Source of the DNA: a virus
DNA: 30,248 nucleotides
Virus record (IMG/VR): IMGVR_UViG_3300025834_000021
Coordinates: 1 to 30,248 of that record
Direction: 5' to 3' (one strand)
In this document: positions 15,011-21,223 of the stretch, in pieces
How the letters are laid out: each line of letters starts with the position of its first letter
Numbering within the stretch: position 1 is the stretch's first letter
Notes under the pieces: model-generated
The model's input: the letters and a program-made list of their open reading frames with translations, nothing else
Databases searched by the model: none
What the model was told of the DNA's origin: nothing
Position numbers and translations under genes: made by a program

Positions 15011-15048
15011 TTTATCCCGTATTACGGGAATTACTTTTTAAAAAAAAT
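15011..15048. repeat. 38-bp exact repeat, distal copy, containing a palindromic operator
   Basis: Identical over 38 bases to 27,412-27,449. It contains the 15-bp palindrome TCCCGTATTACGGGA (15015-15029) followed by an AATTAC-T5-A8-T stretch. It lies in the gap between two early genes, just upstream of the small membrane gene and arpU. Related half-palindromes overlap the promoters at 27.7 kb, so this is most simply a remote repressor/Cro operator. Confidence 0.7.
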
Positions 15049-15071
15049 ATGTTTATTTTTAATTCTATCTT

Positions 15072-15314
15072 CTATTGTAGATATTTAGCACTTACTCCCA
15101 TACTTTTAATTATAGTATCTTGAATACTTGTCATATCTATATTTATTCCTCTATCTATTCCTATTGGATATTGTCTGTCTTCGTATAATAATACTGGTTG
15201 ATGTGCTAACTTAGTTTCATCTACATATGCAAGTGTTTCTAATGCTTTACTATTGCAATTATCTTTGAATTTACATTCTTTACACTCTTTACATATTCTG
15301 CTTAATCCACTCAT
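15072..15314 (-). CDS. Small protein with N-terminal Cys cluster
   Basis: 80 residues from ATG 15314 (AAGAAGGTG 5 bases upstream; overlaps the previous stop as ATGA). It begins MSGLSRICKECKECKFKDNC, a C-x2-C-x2-C-x5-C cluster that could bind zinc or an Fe-S centre, then a region ALETLAYVDETKLAHQPVLL ending in KSMGVSAKYLQ. Related small proteins occur in clostridial phages without known role. Coupled to its neighbours by stop-start overlaps. Confidence 0.65.
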   Translation of the reverse strand: MSGLSRICKECKECKFKDNCNSKALETLAYVDETKLAHQPVLLYEDRQYPIGIDRGINIDMTSIQDTIIKSMGVSAKYLQ

Positions 15315-15553
15315 ACACACACCTTCTTTCTCATTAAATTAATTTGTTTCTTTCTTATCCTCTTGGACTTTGTTCTCATATAAATCATATTATACTTTTT
15401 ATAATATTGAATATTCCTGCATATTGGTCCAAATGTTTTTATAAACCATTCAACTATTGGCTTAAATGCTTCTATTATTTGCTCTGCTAGCTTTTTAAAC
15501 GATTCTATACATCTATCTATTGTATCCTGCTGTTCTTGTGTTAGTTCATTCAT
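15311..15553 (-). CDS. Hypothetical small basic protein
   Basis: 80 residues. N-terminal amphipathic helices (QDTIDRCIESFKKLAEQIIE, AFKPIVEWFIKTFGP) and a very basic C-terminus (RTKSKRIRKKQINLMRKK). No recognised family. Start and stop both overlap neighbouring genes by four bases (ATGA), so it is part of a tightly coupled operon. Confidence 0.6.
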   Translation of the reverse strand: MNELTQEQQDTIDRCIESFKKLAEQIIEAFKPIVEWFIKTFGPICRNIQYYKKYNMIYMRTKSKRIRKKQINLMRKKVCV

Positions 15554-15816
15554 TGCTTGTCCCCCTTCAAATACTTATATACTTTGTCTTTTAAATTATA
15601 ATCTTGTTCAGTCCTAAAAGTTATTGCATCTTTAGTCATTCCATGAAACTTTATTAACCATATAGTAGATGTTCTGCTATCAAAATCAAATCCAACATAC
15701 TTTATTAATGGCTTTTTATAATTGTGATCATGTCTTACTAATGTTTTTTTCCATCCATTATTTTCTTCTATATATTTCAATAGCTCTGCAAGTTCTGTAT
15801 AATTTAAACCATTCAT
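15550..15816 (-). CDS. Hypothetical small alpha/beta protein
   Basis: 88 residues beginning MNGLNYTELAELLKYIEENN, followed by strands VRHDHNYKKPLIKYVGFDFD and STIWLIKFHGMTKDAITFRT. Ribosome site AAGGGGGACAAA upstream. I do not recognise the family; nothing catalytic is visible. Coupled to the next gene by an ATGA overlap. Confidence 0.6.
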   Translation of the reverse strand: MNGLNYTELAELLKYIEENNGWKKTLVRHDHNYKKPLIKYVGFDFDSRTSTIWLIKFHGMTKDAITFRTEQDYNLKDKVYKYLKGDKQ

Positions 15817-15830
15817 GCTATTTGTCCCCC

Positions 15831-16031
15831 TTATTTAACCAAATTAACTAACATTGCTATAAATTGATTACACTTTTCATATGGTACTAATTGAGGATGA
15901 TGATCGTTGTAGTTATCTCTATGTAAAACTCTTTTATTATATTTTTTACACATATGAGGTATCTTCTTTCCACATATATTTTGTTGATATTCTGTTATAT
16001 TTAAATACTTGCATTTATTGCAATCATACAT
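15831..16031 (-). CDS. Small Cys/His-rich (putative zinc-binding) protein
   Basis: 66 residues: MYDCNKCKYLNITEYQQN, then CGKKIPHMCKKYNKRVLHRD and YEKCNQF. The pattern C-x2-C-(n)-C-x6-H-x-C-x3-Y-x-KRV-(n)-C is common in small clostridial phage proteins of unknown role. AGGAGGACAAG ribosome site. Likely a structural zinc site. Confidence 0.65.
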   Translation of the reverse strand: MYDCNKCKYLNITEYQQNICGKKIPHMCKKYNKRVLHRDNYNDHHPQLVPYEKCNQFIAMLVNLVK

Positions 16032-16032
16032 A

Positions 16033-16227
16033 CTACTTGTCCTCCTTACTTAAAGAATTTGCTTGAAAAACTGTTTTAGAACAGTGTGGACACGTTGATA
16101 TCAGACCTAATGCCATATATTCAAAGGCTAGTTCACATTCATCAGTTTCAAATATACAATCACATACAATGCATTTAAATCTAACGATTTCTTTTAAATT
16201 CCTACCTTTTTTAATTATATTTTTCAT
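16033..16227 (-). CDS. Small zinc-ribbon protein
   Basis: 64 residues with FKCIVCDCIFETDECELAFE and STCPHCSKTVF. CIVC and CPHC are the two knuckles of a zinc ribbon separated by about 27 residues. The start has AAAGGAG 6 bases upstream, and the gene overlaps the previous stop by four bases. Role unknown; other zinc ribbons lie on either side. Confidence 0.65.
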   Translation of the reverse strand: MKNIIKKGRNLKEIVRFKCIVCDCIFETDECELAFEYMALGLISTCPHCSKTVFQANSLSKEDK

Positions 16228-16415
16228 ATGTTTCTCCTTTTTCTTGGTAATAATTTAGTTGTATATTTTACTGTAGTTTCTCTATGCATTTTAAAACTTC
16301 TTAAACAAATAGGACAATCTATTTTATAATCATCTTCTGCATATTCATAATTATCTGCAAATTCACTTTCACAATTAGGACAAATTATTTTATTTGATTC
16401 CATATGTTTATTCAT
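16224..16415 (-). CDS. Small zinc-ribbon protein
   Basis: 63 residues from ATG 16415 (AAAGGAAAGGAG upstream; the earlier in-frame ATG at 16436 has no ribosome site). MNKHMESNKIICPNCESEFA and YKIDCPICLRSFKMHRETTV supply CPNC and CPIC knuckles; the C-terminus is basic (KLLPRKRRNI). A nucleic-acid-binding zinc ribbon is plausible. An ATG at 16403 is an alternative start. Confidence 0.6.
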   Translation of the reverse strand: MNKHMESNKIICPNCESEFADNYEYAEDDYKIDCPICLRSFKMHRETTVKYTTKLLPRKRRNI

Positions 16416-16812
16416 TCTCCTTTCCTTTGTTTTCAAAATATTGCATCAATCCCTTTGATTCTACTTTACCAGTTCCATTTATTAAGTCTTTTTCAATTTT
16501 ATTTATTATTTTTGCCTCACTTTCAAATTCTCTTATTATTTCATCTTTAGTCATTACTCTAGTTTCATTTAATATACATGTATTTCTTATATAATTCGCC
16601 ATCAATTCTATTACTTTATTACTATCTATATAATCACTTATTATCATATTAGCTGCATATAAATCTGATTTTAATTCTTCTATTACTTTATCCTTATCTC
16701 TTGATTCACTTCTTAGATCTTCAATAAACTTCATTGTCTTTTCCATACTGAAATGTGAATTATATTGTATACTAGATAAATTACCCATTACTTCTTTAAA
16801 TCTATCTTCCAT
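16408..16812 (-). CDS. Hypothetical coiled-coil protein
   Basis: 134 residues from ATG 16812, preceded by AGGAGG at 6 bases. It is rich in Glu/Lys/Asp with heptad-like helices: MKFIEDLRSESRDKDKVIEE, LKSDLYAANMIISDYIDSNK and TKDEIIREFESEAKIINKIE. No catalytic motif; probably an elongated helical, possibly oligomeric cytoplasmic protein. Family unknown. Confidence 0.6.
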   Translation of the reverse strand: MEDRFKEVMGNLSSIQYNSHFSMEKTMKFIEDLRSESRDKDKVIEELKSDLYAANMIISDYIDSNKVIELMANYIRNTCILNETRVMTKDEIIREFESEAKIINKIEKDLINGTGKVESKGLMQYFENKGKENE

Positions 16813-16825
16813 ATTAAACCTCCTA

Positions 16826-16966
16826 TTATCTCTTTTTATATCCAATACATAATTTATTTTGTTTTACTGTTCTATTTATACAATCATCTTTGATACAACC
16901 ATAACATGTCATTTTAGGTATTTTATAAATATATTTATCAATGAATTTTAATATTTTATTTATCAT
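16826..16966 (-). CDS. 46-residue basic Cys-containing protein
   Basis: A short frame with AGAGGTATAGT before the ATG. It begins MINKILKFIDKYIYKIPKMT, then CYGCIKDDCINRTVKQNKLC ending IGYKKR. The C-x2-C-x4-C-(n)-C set suggests a metal site, preceded by an amphipathic helix. It fills the gap between two larger genes with tight spacing on both sides, which supports it as real. Confidence 0.55.
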   Translation of the reverse strand: MINKILKFIDKYIYKIPKMTCYGCIKDDCINRTVKQNKLCIGYKKR

Positions 16967-16967
16967 A

Positions 16968-17258
16968 CTATACCTCTAACTCTTTTAAATAATCTAATAG
17001 TTCTTGGTCTCTTTTATTTAATAATGTTCTTTCAGCGAAAGCTATACTTTTTGCAGGATAGTTTTGACTGCATCTTCTATGTATATCATTTTTTAATATT
17101 TCTTTTAACTTATCTACTAAATCTATACATTGTATTGAATAAACTATTGCTTCTGAAACTTCCTCATGATAGTCTGGATCTGTTTGTTTTTCATAATCAC
17201 GTTTAACTTCTTGTAATTTTAAAATATATCTTTTTTTCATTATTTCACTTGGTTTCAT
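16968..17258 (-). CDS. Hypothetical helical phage protein
   Basis: 96 residues, nearly all helical: MKPSEIMKKRYILKLQEVKR, VSEAIVYSIQCIDLVDKLKE, and RTLLNKRDQELLDYLKELEV. AGGAGATAAG ribosome site. No recognised domain. One gene apart from the HNH gene in the same operon. Confidence 0.6.
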   Translation of the reverse strand: MKPSEIMKKRYILKLQEVKRDYEKQTDPDYHEEVSEAIVYSIQCIDLVDKLKEILKNDIHRRCSQNYPAKSIAFAERTLLNKRDQELLDYLKELEV

Positions 17259-17261
17259 CTC

Positions 17262-17438
17262 TTATCTCCTCTCACACATGTTAGTTTTTTCATTCCAACA
17301 AGCACACTCTTTCTTATTGCAATCACCAAAACTCTGTATTTCTACAAGAGTATGCTTTTCTCTTTTAATTACTCCATCTTCATTTGCATATAGCATTGCA
17401 GTTGTTTGTTGTATATTAAGTTTATGTGGACATTTCAT
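17262..17438 (-). CDS. 58-residue Cys-rich protein
   Basis: A frame beginning MKCPHKLNIQQTTAMLYANE and ending with SFGDCNKKECACWNEKTNMC then ERR. Five Cys and one His; the C-x4-C-x-C-x8-C end looks like a small metal-binding knuckle. AAAGGAGATGA lies upstream and the start overlaps the end of the HNH gene by four bases. Related short proteins with this 'CP-x-x-L-(n)-DC-x-x-x-x-C' arrangement occur in clostridial phages without known function. Confidence 0.6.
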   Translation of the reverse strand: MKCPHKLNIQQTTAMLYANEDGVIKREKHTLVEIQSFGDCNKKECACWNEKTNMCERR

Positions 17439-17869
17439 ACATTTATCATCTCCTTTAAAATTAGTCTATATTTCTTGTTATTTTTATGCACTACTTCGTT
17501 GTGATGATATTCACAAAGCATACAGCAGTTGTCTACGTTGTTTGTTCTACCTTTACCACGACCATTAATGTGATGTAAGTCTAATTTGCCTTTACAATCC
17601 TTATCTTGTAGCCTGCATCCATCATCTCTTTTATAAACTGTTTTATACGTTAGCTCTGATACTTCTTCTTTATTTTTACTTTTTTTATTAATCGGCTTCG
17701 TACTCTTTTTCATAGGTGCTTTTGCTTTCAACTGTGTCTTTGTTTTAAGTGGCTTTTTAGCCTTTATTGTTTTTGTTTGTATAGTTTTGCTCACTAATGG
17801 TTTTTTCTCTTGTTTGATACCATTCTTACTGAATTTTGCTAGTGCATAATCATTTACGTTGTTTGCCAT
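17435..17869 (-). CDS. HNH endonuclease
   Basis: 144 residues. Residues 15-70 are a very basic Lys/Thr/Pro low-complexity segment (TIKAKKPLKTKTQLKAKAPM), likely DNA binding and disordered. The C-terminal HNH domain has YKRDDGCRLQDKDCKGKLDL, HHINGRGKGRTNNVDNCCML and CEYHHNEVVH: the HH, N and H residues of the beta-beta-alpha-metal nuclease plus two Cys pairs that hold a structural zinc. Phage HNH enzymes often sit beside terminase and assist packaging; this one lies 4 kb away in the early block, so a recombination or homing role is equally possible. Confidence 0.85.
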   Translation of the reverse strand: MANNVNDYALAKFSKNGIKQEKKPLVSKTIQTKTIKAKKPLKTKTQLKAKAPMKKSTKPINKKSKNKEEVSELTYKTVYKRDDGCRLQDKDCKGKLDLHHINGRGKGRTNNVDNCCMLCEYHHNEVVHKNNKKYRLILKEMINV

Positions 17870-17873
17870 TTAA

Positions 17874-17972
17874 TCATCTCCTTAACAAATACATAATGCT
17901 TGTAATTATTGTTGCTGCAATAATTGAATAAACAAATAATTTCATATTTTCTTTACTTGTGAATTTTTTCAC
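17874..17972 (-). CDS. 32-residue single-TM peptide
   Basis: A GTG start at 17972 with AAGGGGGAATTA upstream, encoding (M)KKFTSKENMKLFVYSIIAA then TIITSIMYLLRR. A basic N-terminus, one hydrophobic helix and a C-terminal Arg pair. The stop lies within the ribosome site of the HNH gene, a spacing that suggests a genuine coupled gene. Confidence 0.5.
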   Translation of the reverse strand: MKKFTSKENMKLFVYSIIAATIITSIMYLLRR

Positions 17973-18016
17973 ACTAATTCCCCCTTATATATATGAAGTT
18001 AGTATTTGTTAGTCAA

Positions 18017-18386
18017 TTATGTCTCCCTAAATACTACATCAGGATACTTTTCTTTGAATATTTTTCTTTTATTTATGTAAACTTGTGTTTTAAATCCGCT
18101 TTACATCTTCAACTATAGTTTGTCCATCTTCTGTATAAACATAATCAGCTATATAGTACAATGCTCTCTCTGTGATACTTCCTGGTATTAGTATAAACTT
18201 AACTTGTCTGCATAGATTTGATATCTTTCCTGCCCTTAATAGTATCTTTAACTCACAATAACGGTTAGCTTCTTTGGTACTATCGAACTTTATTCCATCA
18301 ATTTCAGTCTTTATATTACTATATTTACCTGGCTTTTGTTTCACCAGGTACAATTGATACTCTGCAGCTGTCATTCTATCGTTCAT
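18017..18386 (-). CDS. DUF1064 nuclease-fold protein, split by a +1 frameshift at a CGG codon
   Basis: From ATG 18386 (two bases after the previous stop): MNDRMTAAEYQLYLVKQKPG, then IKTEIDGIKFDSTKEANRYC and ALYYIADYVYTEDGQTIVED. This is DUF1064, a phage family with a restriction-endonuclease-like fold (E-(n)-D-x(10+)-E-x-K-type catalytic set: E in KEANRY, D in IADY, E-D-V-K). In the zero frame it stops right after VEDVK-R-I, within the catalytic strand. Skipping the C of CGG (18098) gives GFKTQVYINKRKIFKEKYPD and VVFRET then TAA at 18017, the expected family C-terminus, total 122 residues. It may process recombination or replication intermediates. The same CGG arrangement occurs in terS. Confidence 0.8.
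18095..18101 (-). promoter_or_regulatory. Candidate +1 frameshift site AAG-CGG-A in the DUF1064 gene
   Basis: Zero frame GTA AAG CGG ATT TAA; the conserved family sequence continues from GGA (Gly) after skipping one C. A zero-frame stop follows CGG by one codon. Shares AAN-CGG-N and the Gly codon with the terS site. Confidence 0.5.
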
Positions 18387-18387
18387 A

Positions 18388-18609
18388 TTAGTAATCCAAA
18401 TCTTCATCATCTTTTATACGAGAAAATTCTTTTATTTTTTTACCACAATAAGGACAATATTTAATATCTACATCATCTCCAGATTCTCCCCACCATATTT
18501 CTTCTTTACATTCACTGCATTGCCATTCATTACTTTCTGAATTATCTTGTTGAATATAATCACAATCAGATCTTTTAAACTTAATTTCAGTTATATTTTT
18601 TTCTTCCAT
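18388..18609 (-). CDS. Zinc-ribbon protein
   Basis: 73 residues: an acidic N-terminus, then WQCSECKEEIWWGESGDDVD and KYCPYCGKKIKEF. CSEC and CPYCGKKI make a rubredoxin-type zinc ribbon. The start overlaps the previous stop as TAATG. Several phage proteins of this type are annotated only as 'zinc ribbon'; some counter restriction, but nothing here shows that. Confidence 0.65.
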   Translation of the reverse strand: MEEKNITEIKFKRSDCDYIQQDNSESNEWQCSECKEEIWWGESGDDVDIKYCPYCGKKIKEFSRIKDDEDLDY

Positions 18610-18887
18610 TAGTTATTCCTCCTAATATTTTTAACATCTAATATTTCTAATACATAATATATTTTACCTGGTACTGCTCCCCATTCTTCTCGACCGTTTC
18701 CTAGACATATTCTACATGTACATTTTATTTGTGGACTAGATTTAGAATAGCCATTTCTAAATATTATATCTATATAAAGTTTGCCTTTAAATCTACTATC
18801 ATAATAAGGCTTTACATCCCTATATTCCTCTTTTTTAATACCAGCTTTAATCATATCAAACCATTTCTTTTTTATTGGTAATATCAT
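18609..18887 (-). CDS. ASCH-domain protein
   Basis: 92 residues from ATG 18887 (AAGGGAG 8 bases upstream; ATGA overlap with pcfJ). MILPIKKKWFDMIKAGIKKE followed by EYRDVKPYYDSRF is the classic ASCH opening ('L-x-l-k-x-x-f-d-x-I-x-x-G-x-K-x-x-E-x-R'). ASCH domains have a PUA-like fold and bind or process RNA or modified nucleosides; short phage members are common beside recombination genes. The C-terminus has CTCRICLGNGREEWGAVPGK. Good family confidence; substrate unknown. Confidence 0.75.
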   Translation of the reverse strand: MILPIKKKWFDMIKAGIKKEEYRDVKPYYDSRFKGKLYIDIIFRNGYSKSSPQIKCTCRICLGNGREEWGAVPGKIYYVLEILDVKNIRRNN

Positions 18888-20293
18888 GATACTGCTCCCT
18901 TCAATATTTTCTTTTCCCATAAGTGTATAAATTTCATTTCTTTACTTTGCGGTACTTCGTTATGCTTTATCCTGGCTTGTACAACTTTATTATTTCTTAC
19001 TTCGATTGTAACTAAAGATATATTTACATCTGATATATTTCTCATAACATAGATGTCGCATTCTTTATCTGCATAATCTTCAGCATATGTTCTAACACAG
19101 TTATTTTGTTGTTTACTTTCATCTATCAGCATAGCAATACTCTTTACTGGCTCTATTAGATACTCTTTATTTTTAAATATAAATTGTTTCAACTTTGAAT
19201 ATCTCTTTTTAATCTTCTTGTCTAGTGGCTTTTGATTGTTTATTTCTATTTGCTCTGCTAATCTATCGTGTTCTTCCTTTAAGTTTTTAGGAAACAAATA
19301 CTTTTTATCTTTTAAATCATATCCAAGCTTTTCAGCAAAGCTTAAATAATCTACATATATGTTTACTTGCTGCATAGTCAATTTATAGTTTAATAGTTCT
19401 TTTACATTCATATATTTACTGATTGCTGTTAAGTGTTCTAAGCTATATATACTCAATGCCCTTATAGTATTCATATTCTTTGTTTTAATTAGTTTTAATA
19501 TTTCAAGTTCACTTAAATCTAAATTGTTTCTCTTCATGAATGGATAGTATTCCTTGCTTATATCAAATCTCTTTTCAAAAGTACCTGGTACATTAAATGT
19601 TTTAGGACACTCTGCTAATTTGTATAATCCCATTTTTATTAGAATCTCAAAACTATTATATTTCATTCCTGTACTTAACATATATTGCATAGAAATATCA
19701 TCAGATTTTTCTGCTAACTTCCAAATTTGAGAGTATTTATATTGTGTATTTTCAAATAATTTCTTTAAGTTATGTGGATATAATTTACCTTCTTTATTAA
19801 TTCCGTAATAAGCATCATATTTTCTCCATTTTCCTATTGCTTTAGAATGTGCTATGTATAATGATCCGTTATTTGAATATGCTCTCTCATTTACTATAGT
19901 AATAAACCCTATTATATCTCTAGCATATTCAACTAAAGAATGTGTCATTTTCTTATCTCTATATTGTGATTGTAATTGAAATAATCTGAGAACATACTCT
20001 TCATTTATCCTATCTAAAACAATTACTATCTTGTTAAATTCATACCACATTAAATCAAATCGTTTTATTAATAAACTATTCTTACAGCTAGGACATTTCT
20101 CATATTCGTTTATTTTCTTATTTGTTTTAAATTCATGGCCACATTTTGTACAGCTGCAATTATCTTTATTTTTAATTATTAGATTGTTTTTTGTTTCTTC
20201 CTGCAGTATAAACTTTTTCCATTGCTTTGGCTCTTTAAATTCTTTATCCATCTTATTTATCAATGCTTTCATTTTTATGTTTAAATATGCCAT
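18884..20293 (-). CDS. PcfJ-like protein
   Basis: 469 residues. The N-terminal part has a zinc-binding CTKCGHEFKTNKKINEYEKC-P-SCK segment (about residues 48-75), a middle helical region, and a C-terminal domain with SIAMLIDESKQQNNCVRTYA, YADKECDIYVMRNISDVNIS and VTIEVRNNKVVQARIKHNEV, the conserved 'L-x-x-E-(5)-NCV-x-x-Y-(n)-D-I-x-x-x-R-(n)-S-L-V-T-I-E' block of PcfJ. PcfJ was named in the conjugative plasmid pCF10 region and occurs with PcfK in many phages and mobile elements; its biochemical role is not settled. Here it directly follows PcfK. Confidence 0.8.
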   Translation of the reverse strand: MAYLNIKMKALINKMDKEFKEPKQWKKFILQEETKNNLIIKNKDNCSCTKCGHEFKTNKKINEYEKCPSCKNSLLIKRFDLMWYEFNKIVIVLDRINEEYVLRLFQLQSQYRDKKMTHSLVEYARDIIGFITIVNERAYSNNGSLYIAHSKAIGKWRKYDAYYGINKEGKLYPHNLKKLFENTQYKYSQIWKLAEKSDDISMQYMLSTGMKYNSFEILIKMGLYKLAECPKTFNVPGTFEKRFDISKEYYPFMKRNNLDLSELEILKLIKTKNMNTIRALSIYSLEHLTAISKYMNVKELLNYKLTMQQVNIYVDYLSFAEKLGYDLKDKKYLFPKNLKEEHDRLAEQIEINNQKPLDKKIKKRYSKLKQFIFKNKEYLIEPVKSIAMLIDESKQQNNCVRTYAEDYADKECDIYVMRNISDVNISLVTIEVRNNKVVQARIKHNEVPQSKEMKFIHLWEKKILKGAVS

Positions 20294-20302
20294 AATGTCA
20301 CC

Positions 20303-20671
20303 TTAAAACAATGATAACTGTTCGTTTTTATTTTCTATCTTCTTAGTTATAACAATTTTATCTTTTACTTCAATAACTTTTTCAACTTCTATTTCTTTAG
20401 GTTTTAACTTTATACCTAATTTTTCATTTGATTCATCAAAGTAATGTATTGCCCAACCATAAACAACTTCATCTTCTATCATAGCAACACCATCTTTGGC
20501 TTGCTTTTGTGCCTCTCCACGAATGAACTCAATCATTCCTTTTAGATCCTTTTCTATATTAAGATATTTTACATTCATATCTATTCTTGTTAATAAGTAT
20601 TCTACAACTTTATTTAATGCTTTATCTTGCTGATTAGCAATTAGATCTTTTAATCTCTCTATTCCTTCCAT
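20303..20671 (-). CDS. PcfK-like protein with C-terminal sliding-clamp-binding motif
   Basis: 122 residues. LKGMIEFIRGEAQKQAKDGV and MIEDEVVYGWAIHYFDESNE match the PcfK pattern ('E-x-x-K-x-x-x-G-(n)-D-x-E-V-x-G-x-A-x-H-Y-x-x-E'). The protein ends in NEQLSLF: QLSLF is a consensus bacterial beta-clamp-binding pentapeptide (QL-S/D-LF) at a flexible, accessible C-terminus after a Lys/Glu-rich linker. This suggests recruitment to replication forks. It lies between the replication initiator and PcfJ with tight spacing. Confidence 0.75.
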   Translation of the reverse strand: MEGIERLKDLIANQQDKALNKVVEYLLTRIDMNVKYLNIEKDLKGMIEFIRGEAQKQAKDGVAMIEDEVVYGWAIHYFDESNEKLGIKLKPKEIEVEKVIEVKDKIVITKKIENKNEQLSLF

Positions 20672-20673
20672 AA

Positions 20674-21207
20674 TTATATATCCCCCTTAAACTTATTCAT
20701 TTTTTCTCTAATTTTATCTGCTCTTAATTTTGCTATTTTTTTATCTTCATCACTACATACATAGTTATATATGGAGTTATTATCATTATTATCATTCTTG
20801 TTTGTTTCTTTCGGTGTCTTTTCGGTGTCTTTTTCGTTTTCTTTTTCCTGTTCTTTTGGTGTCTTTTCTTCAAACTCTCCACCTTGATAAAATCCCCAAT
20901 TTTCAACACTTATAACGGTTTTTTTAGTGTCTTTTTTTACGAGTATCATGTGTTCTTTATTTAAGGTGTTCAAAAAGTTATCCACTTTTGTGATACTCCA
21001 TTTCCACTTTTCAGATAGCCCTCTCAAACTCGTTATGAATGATCCAGCTTTAACTAATATTTTTTCATTACTAAAGAATACAAAGTTGTCTGCATGATTG
21101 ACTGATAATAATAAATCTATCCAAGCACTTCTCTTATCAAAAGGCTCTTTCAAATTCCAAATAACAGAATTTCTTAATTTTCTATATAGCTTAATCCATC
21201 CCTCCAC
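20674..21207 (-). CDS. Replication initiator / replisome organiser N-terminal domain protein
   Basis: 177 residues, GTG start at 21207 with AGAGGTGTAATTT upstream. The N-terminal 110 residues (GWIKLYRKLRNSVIWNLKEP, RSAWIDLLLSVNHADNFVFF, SITKVDNFLNTLNKEHMILV) are the winged-helix domain of phage replisome organisers / DnaD-like proteins, often written 'GWI-K-L-YRKL'. A Glu/Lys/Asn linker follows. The C-terminal DnaD domain seen in longer relatives is absent; only a short helical tail remains. No helicase loader is found next to it, so the phage likely recruits the host helicase. Confidence 0.75.
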   Translation of the reverse strand: MEGWIKLYRKLRNSVIWNLKEPFDKRSAWIDLLLSVNHADNFVFFSNEKILVKAGSFITSLRGLSEKWKWSITKVDNFLNTLNKEHMILVKKDTKKTVISVENWGFYQGGEFEEKTPKEQEKENEKDTEKTPKETNKNDNNDNNSIYNYVCSDEDKKIAKLRADKIREKMNKFKGDI

Positions 21208-21223
21208 AAATTACACCTCTTAT

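Noticed and set aside
17278-17568. Plus-strand frame of 96 codons with several Cys and Ser
   Set aside because: It lies opposite the Cys-rich gene and the HNH gene, both with clear motifs and ribosome sites, and has none itself.
13287-18386. CGG reassigned to another amino acid (Gln or Trp) as an explanation of the two odd genes
   Set aside because: Reading CGG as any amino acid leaves both genes out of frame and stopping within a few codons; only a frame change restores the conserved sequence.
20730-20915. Plus-strand frame rich in Tyr/Phe/Leu
   Set aside because: Antisense of the Glu/Lys/Asn linker of the replication initiator; an artefact of low-complexity sequence.
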